NCBI RefSeq assembly: GCF_016598535.1
Contig: NZ_CP066779.1
Span: forward strand, 1,922,001-1,986,000
DNA: 64,000 bases
From: Rhodococcus sp. P-2
Lineage (GTDB): Bacteria; Actinomycetota; Actinomycetes; Mycobacteriales; Mycobacteriaceae
Reading direction: 5' to 3'
Shown here: positions 60,102 to 64,000 of the stretch, piece by piece
Position numbering within the stretch: position 1 is the stretch's first letter
Layout of the letters: each line of letters begins with the position of its first letter
Program-made: the position numbers and the translations under genes
The notes under the pieces: model-generated
The model's database searches: none
The model's input: only the letters and a program-made list of their open reading frames with translations
What the model was told of the DNA's origin: nothing

Positions 60102-60249
60102 TTCGTCGACCTGAGCAGTGCTCACTCGAGCTTCGTTGTCGCAGTCGAAGTGCCCGCACCTCACGGATGCGATTCACGACGGCCATGCCGGTGTCATGCG
60201 CCCGAAACAACGGATTCCTACCCTGGCAGCGAGGAGAAGGGAGACCGAC

Positions 60250-60975
60250 ATGCCGCCGCGCCGTAGATCGGTACTGCTGACGCAACTGGTAATCGATGCT
60301 CCCGGTAGTCCCCAACAAGCGATCCTCGACGAACTGCGGCGAGTAATTCTGTCGGGTTCGGCGCCTCCGGGTACCCCGATTCCTCTCGGCGACGTGGCTG
60401 ATGTGTTCGGTGTCAGTCGAATACCTGTGCGGGAATCGCTGAAAACCCTGGTCGGAGAGTCGTTGGTCGACCATCGCCACCAGTTCGGCTACACCGTCGC
60501 GCAGTTGACGCCGGCGGAGCTACATGAGATGTACATCGTCCGCGAAACCCTCGAATCAGCTGCATTGGCCGTCGCCGTCGAGCAGGCCACCGAAGAGGAT
60601 CACGAACACGCCGTCGAGGTGAACTCCCGTCTGGAGATCGCGTTGCGCTACGACGACTCTCAGTCCTATCACTGCGAGAGCCGCAACTTTCACCTCGCAC
60701 TGACCCGACCGTCGCAGATGCTTCGACTTCTGCACATGTTCGAAGCTGCCTGGAACATCACCGAACCGGTTCAGCCGATGGTCCATGTTGCCGGCGTCGA
60801 CCGGCAGGTACTGCACTCCGATCACACAGCGATGCTGGACGCATTCCTGCGTCGGGACGCGACCGCGCTCCTGACTGCATCCGAAATCCATCATCGCCGA
60901 CTCGATACCGTGATCGCGACTCTGCCGACCGACACCGGCCTGCTTGCCGAAAAAGATATACCGATTGCGCAATAG
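60250..60975 (+). CDS. GntR family regulator (FadR/FCD type)
   Basis: A 241-residue regulator. An N-terminal winged helix (AILDELRRVILSGSAPPGTP, then LGDVADVFGVSRIPVRESLK) is followed by an all-helical FCD-type ligand domain with histidines suited to metal or acid binding (HCESRNFHLALTRPSQM; SDHTAMLDAFLRRD; EIHHRRLD). The ATG at 60250 follows GAGAAGGGAG (60235-60244). It precedes an NCS1 permease and a racemase on the same strand, so it most likely controls uptake and use of a hydantoin- or allantoin-type nitrogen compound. The 107 bp before the permease should contain its operator; I see no clear dyad. Confidence 0.88.
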   Translation: MPPRRRSVLLTQLVIDAPGSPQQAILDELRRVILSGSAPPGTPIPLGDVADVFGVSRIPVRESLKTLVGESLVDHRHQFGYTVAQLTPAELHEMYIVRETLESAALAVAVEQATEEDHEHAVEVNSRLEIALRYDDSQSYHCESRNFHLALTRPSQMLRLLHMFEAAWNITEPVQPMVHVAGVDRQVLHSDHTAMLDAFLRRDATALLTASEIHHRRLDTVIATLPTDTGLLAEKDIPIAQ

Positions 60976-61082
60976 TCGCGCAACACGGCCTCGATACCTT
61001 TCTCTCAACACAGTTTTCACCACCGTCGCTGAGAGCTTGTGCTCTGTCCGCTGATTCCTTGCACACAAGCACAGGAGCTGTC

Positions 61083-62657
61083 ATGACCGACATTCTTCCG
61101 TCTCGAACCACTTCTTCCACCACTCCCACAACGGAAACCGGTACAGGTGATCTCGTCGAGGCCGCCGGCCACCCGGTGGGCAGCGGATTGATCAAGGCGG
61201 GTTACGACCCACGTTTGACCAACGAGGATCTGGCACCGCTACGCAAGCAGACCTGGTCGTCGTACAACATCTTCGCGTTCTGGATGTCCGACGTACACAG
61301 CGTTGGTGGATACGTCACGGCCGGTAGTCTTTTCGCCCTCGGCCTGGCCAGTTGGCAGGTACTCGTCGCATTGCTGGTCGGCATCACGATCGTCTATTTC
61401 TTCTGCAATCTGGTGGCCAAACCCAGCCAGGCCACCGGTGTGCCCTATCCGGTGATCTGCCGCAGCGTGTTCGGTGTCCTCGGAGCGAACATTCCGGCAA
61501 TCATTCGCGGCCTGATTGCCGTGGCTTGGTACGGAATTCAAACTTTTCTCGCCTCGGCAGCACTCGATGTCGTACTCATCAAGCTCTTTCCGTCACTTGC
61601 ACCGTACGCCGTGGTCGAGAATTACGGCTTCGCCGGGCTCTCCGCACTGGGCTGGGGAAGTTTCATGCTCCTGTGGGTACTTCAGGCCTGTGTGTTCTGG
61701 CGAGGCATGGAATCGATCCGCCGCTTCATCGACTTCTGTGGCCCCGCCGTGTACGTCGTGATGTTCATGCTGTGCGGATATCTCGTCTACAAAGCAGGCT
61801 GGAGCGCAATCGATCTCACGCTCGGTGACGTGAAATATTCCGGTTTCGACGCCGTGCCGGTCATGCTCGGTGCGATCGCCCTGGTCGTCTCGTACTTCTC
61901 CGGGCCGATGCTCAACTTCGGCGACTTCTCTCGCTACGGGAAGTCGTTCGCAGCCGTCAAGAAGGGTAACTTCCTGGGGTTGCCGGTCAACTTCCTCGTG
62001 TTCTCGGTACTCGTCGTCGTCACCGCATCGTTGACATTGCCGGTGTACGGCGAGCTGATCACCGATCCCGTTGCAACCGTGGCACGTATCGACAGTACCT
62101 TCGCCATCGTCCTCGGCGCCCTCACCTTCACCATCGCCACGATCGGCATCAACATCGTCGCCAACTTCATTTCCCCGGCCTTCGACTTCTCGAACGTCAG
62201 CCCGCAGAAGATCAGCTGGCGCGCCGGTGGAATGATCGCGGCAATCGGATCCATCCTCATCACCCCATGGAACCTGTACAACAATCCCGACGTCATCCAC
62301 TACACCCTGGAGACCCTCGGAGCTTTCATCGGGCCACTGTTCGGAATCCTGATCGCCGACTACTACCTCGTGCGCAAGCAGAAAGTGATCGTCGACGACC
62401 TGTTCAGCATGTCGCCGACCGGAACCTACTGGTACAGCATGGGATACAACCCTGCTGCGGTGATTGCCACCGTAGTGGGAGCCGTCGTCGCGATGGTCCC
62501 GGTCCTGGGTAAGGACCTCACCGGGATGTACACCGCAGCGCAGTACAGCTGGTTCATCGGTTGTGGGCTCGGATTTGCCGTCTACTACCTTCTCGCCACG
62601 CGCACCCCTCTGGCTGTTCGGAATGCTTCTTCTGCCGACACTGTGACGGTCGACTGA
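61083..62657 (+). CDS. NCS1 family permease (hydantoin/allantoin/purine type)
   Basis: A 524-residue inner-membrane symporter with about 12 helices. The NCS1 landmarks are NEDLAPLRKQTWSSYNIFAF (about residues 47-66) leading into helix 1 with FWMSDVHSVGGY, GIQTFLASAAL in helix 3, and SYFSGPMLNFGDFSRYGKSF (about 277-296). Mhp1-type relatives import benzyl-hydantoin, and others import allantoin, uracil or cytosine. A GntR regulator precedes it and a hydantoin-racemase-type gene follows after only 5 bp, so hydantoins or allantoin are the best guess. The ATG at 61083 has an AGGAG box (61073-61077). Confidence 0.9.
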   Translation: MTDILPSRTTSSTTPTTETGTGDLVEAAGHPVGSGLIKAGYDPRLTNEDLAPLRKQTWSSYNIFAFWMSDVHSVGGYVTAGSLFALGLASWQVLVALLVGITIVYFFCNLVAKPSQATGVPYPVICRSVFGVLGANIPAIIRGLIAVAWYGIQTFLASAALDVVLIKLFPSLAPYAVVENYGFAGLSALGWGSFMLLWVLQACVFWRGMESIRRFIDFCGPAVYVVMFMLCGYLVYKAGWSAIDLTLGDVKYSGFDAVPVMLGAIALVVSYFSGPMLNFGDFSRYGKSFAAVKKGNFLGLPVNFLVFSVLVVVTASLTLPVYGELITDPVATVARIDSTFAIVLGALTFTIATIGINIVANFISPAFDFSNVSPQKISWRAGGMIAAIGSILITPWNLYNNPDVIHYTLETLGAFIGPLFGILIADYYLVRKQKVIVDDLFSMSPTGTYWYSMGYNPAAVIATVVGAVVAMVPVLGKDLTGMYTAAQYSWFIGCGLGFAVYYLLATRTPLAVRNASSADTVTVD

Positions 62658-62662
62658 TCCTC

Positions 62663-63391
62663 ATGAGAATCAAGGTGATCAATCCCAACACCACGTGGGC
62701 GATGACCGCCAAGATCGAGGAATGTGCCTGGGCCGTCGCCGGCTCGGGCACATTCGTCGAGGCCGTCAGTCCTGCCATGGGTCCTGCGTCGATCGAGAGC
62801 CACTACGACGAAGCGCTCAGCGTCCCAGGGATTCTGACCGAGATCGCGTCCGGAGAGAAGAACGGCGTCGACGGATATGTCATTGCCTGCTTCGGTGATC
62901 CAGGCCTGGATGCAGCTCGCGAGCTGGCCAGGGGTCCCGTGGTCGCGATCGCCGAGGCAGCTGTGCACTACGCCGGTTTCCTCGGACGCGGATTCAGTGT
63001 CGTCACCACCCTCGGTCGGACTCGTGGCCGGGCTGCCGATCTGGTGGACCGTTACGGAATGGCGGCCCGGTGCCGCGGTATCCACTCCTGCGAGATTCCG
63101 GTTCTCACACTCGATCGCGATCCCGATGCACGAAAGGTGATCCTGGAAGCCTGTTTCGACGCCTTGGAACGAGACGGCTCGGATGTCCTCGTTCTGGGGT
63201 GCGCCGGGATGGCGGACCTGTGCCAGGATCTGTCCGACGAACTGGGAGTGCCGGTAGTCGACGGTGTTGCCGCTGCCGTCACCATGGTTCAATCCTTGAT
63301 CACGCTAGGATTGTCGACCAGTACGCGCGGTGAGTTCGCGCGGCCCCTACCCAAGAACTACACCGGAACTTTGGCACCGTTTTCTTTGTGA
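62663..63391 (+). CDS. Asp/Glu/hydantoin racemase family protein
   Basis: A 242-residue cytosolic enzyme. The two catalytic cysteines of the family are Cys76 (YVIACFGDPGLDAARELA) and Cys180 (VLVLGCAGMADLC). The opening IKVINPNTT is the signature of hydantoin and allantoin racemases rather than of Glu or Asp racemases. Hydantoin racemase interconverts D- and L-5-substituted hydantoins; allantoin racemase (HpxA type) does the same for allantoin. It starts 5 bp after the permease stop, so the two are one operon. The end overlaps the convergent MFS gene by 34 bp. Hydantoinase or allantoinase genes are not in this window. Confidence 0.9.
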   Translation: MRIKVINPNTTWAMTAKIEECAWAVAGSGTFVEAVSPAMGPASIESHYDEALSVPGILTEIASGEKNGVDGYVIACFGDPGLDAARELARGPVVAIAEAAVHYAGFLGRGFSVVTTLGRTRGRAADLVDRYGMAARCRGIHSCEIPVLTLDRDPDARKVILEACFDALERDGSDVLVLGCAGMADLCQDLSDELGVPVVDGVAAAVTMVQSLITLGLSTSTRGEFARPLPKNYTGTLAPFSL

Positions 63392-64000
63392 ACCCGCCCG
63401 AGCGACAATCGAGCGCCGATCATTGCCAGGGCCAGAGCGGCGAACAAGACGCCGGCCCACACCAATTGACGTGTTCCGAGGTGTGTGAGAAACAAACCAC
63501 CTGTCGCTGTTCCGAGCGTGATCCCCAGATTGGAGAACGAAATGAACAGGCTGTTACCGAATTCGGGTGCATCGACCGAATCTCGCCCCATCCAACTCTG
63601 GGAAATGACCAGTCCACCGGAATGCACCACGCCCCACACCAACACGGCAACAGTCATCGCAGCGAAGTACGGACCCACCAGATAGATCACCACGTACACG
63701 AGTATGTACAGCAACGGAAACGCCACGACTGTTCGCACCACACTCTTGCCGAGCAGGGCCCCGAAGACGAAGTTTCCGAAGATCATCACGACACCGAATG
63801 CCAAGAGCATCGCACTGATCCACGATCCGCTCATACCCGTCACCTCGCCGAGATATTCGGCGAAGTATCCGTACACCGAGAACATCGCCGCAAAAACGAA
63901 CGTGACGGAAAGAATGGTCAACCACACGCCGGGTCGGCGAAGTATCCCGACCTGCGCACCGTACGACACACGTTGTGCGACCGGGGCCGAGGGCAGAAGT
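63358..64000 (-). CDS. MFS transporter, C-terminal part (5' end outside window)
   Basis: The frame runs off the window end without a start; the Met at 63969 is internal, since hydrophilic loop sequence (SAPVAQRVSYGAQVGILRRP) continues upstream of it. About 214 residues with six helices are visible, the second half of a major facilitator transporter, with a GSWISAMLLAFGVVMIFGNF segment and the repeat-end motif GARLSLGR. The layout resembles DHA1 efflux or sugar transporters. Its 3' end overlaps the racemase gene. Whether it belongs to the hydantoin/allantoin module cannot be judged from this part. Confidence 0.82.
   Translation of the reverse strand, partial: LLPSAPVAQRVSYGAQVGILRRPGVWLTILSVTFVFAAMFSVYGYFAEYLGEVTGMSGSWISAMLLAFGVVMIFGNFVFGALLGKSVVRTVVAFPLLYILVYVVIYLVGPYFAAMTVAVLVWGVVHSGGLVISQSWMGRDSVDAPEFGNSLFISFSNLGITLGTATGGLFLTHLGTRQLVWAGVLFAALALAMIGARLSLGRVHKENGAKVPV

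Noticed and set aside
1-64000. CRISPR array, tRNA or rRNA genes, prophage
   Set aside because: No regularly spaced repeats, no cloverleaf-like conserved TTCGAATCC-type loops in a suitable frame, and no phage structural or integrase genes were seen by eye; a tRNA-finding program would be decisive.

Overview
The window looks like chromosome from a mycolic-acid actinobacterium, most likely Rhodococcus (R. erythropolis/qingshengii-like). This is inferred from composition and gene content, not from a database match. The DNA is GC-rich with GC-rich third codon positions. It encodes Corynebacteriales-type families (an EspR-like regulator, an LppP/LprE-type lipoprotein, PapA-type acyltransferases, a DUF6412-YidC pair) and many small catabolic modules, each with its own regulator. 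I saw no tRNA, rRNA, IS element, prophage or CRISPR array.

Layout, 1-20 kb: an EamA transporter tail; an ABC exporter with its two-component system (687-4188); an EspR-like DNA-binding protein; a cobalamin riboswitch ahead of metE (4903-7576); an esterase and quercetinase pair; a TetR regulator divergent from an internally duplicated ABC-2-like membrane protein; a PAP2 protein; an orphan solute-binding lipoprotein; and the homogentisate module (MarR regulator, hmgA, unknown gene, fahA). A perfect 411-bp tandem duplication copies the 3' end of marR together with the hmgA promoter.

Layout, 20-45 kb: a SAM-type riboswitch before an FAD/NAD(P)-binding protein; a ClpC-like chaperone with a HAIR (HspR) operator; a beta-hydroxyacid dehydrogenase, MFS and secreted-protein operon divergent from a CGNR regulator; a TMEM175-like channel; an MFS and YtcJ-like amidohydrolase operon behind two palindromes; a lipoprotein; a fused indolepyruvate ferredoxin oxidoreductase; a TipA-type MerR regulator; a MalT-like LuxR regulator divergent from an AraC regulator whose start region carries a 27-bp repeat; a 34-codon amphipathic peptide gene; a DMT-type protein; and soluble transhydrogenase SthA.

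Layout, 45-64 kb: three consecutive PapA-like acyltransferase genes with no PKS, NRPS or MmpL gene beside them; an ohrR-ohr-reductase operon; an SDR; YidC with DUF6412; a hydrolase remnant; a frameshifted NlpC/P60 gene; a DUF35-like protein; two tandem paralogous ATPase-LuxR regulators; and a GntR, NCS1 permease and racemase module (hydantoin/allantoin type) with an MFS gene running off the end.

The genes are mostly independent modules. The clearest pathway content is aromatic amino acid catabolism (hmgA, fahA, indolepyruvate oxidoreductase), methionine and SAM-linked metabolism (two riboswitches), peroxide and protein stress (ohr, clpC-like), and probable cell-envelope lipid acylation (the PapA trio).
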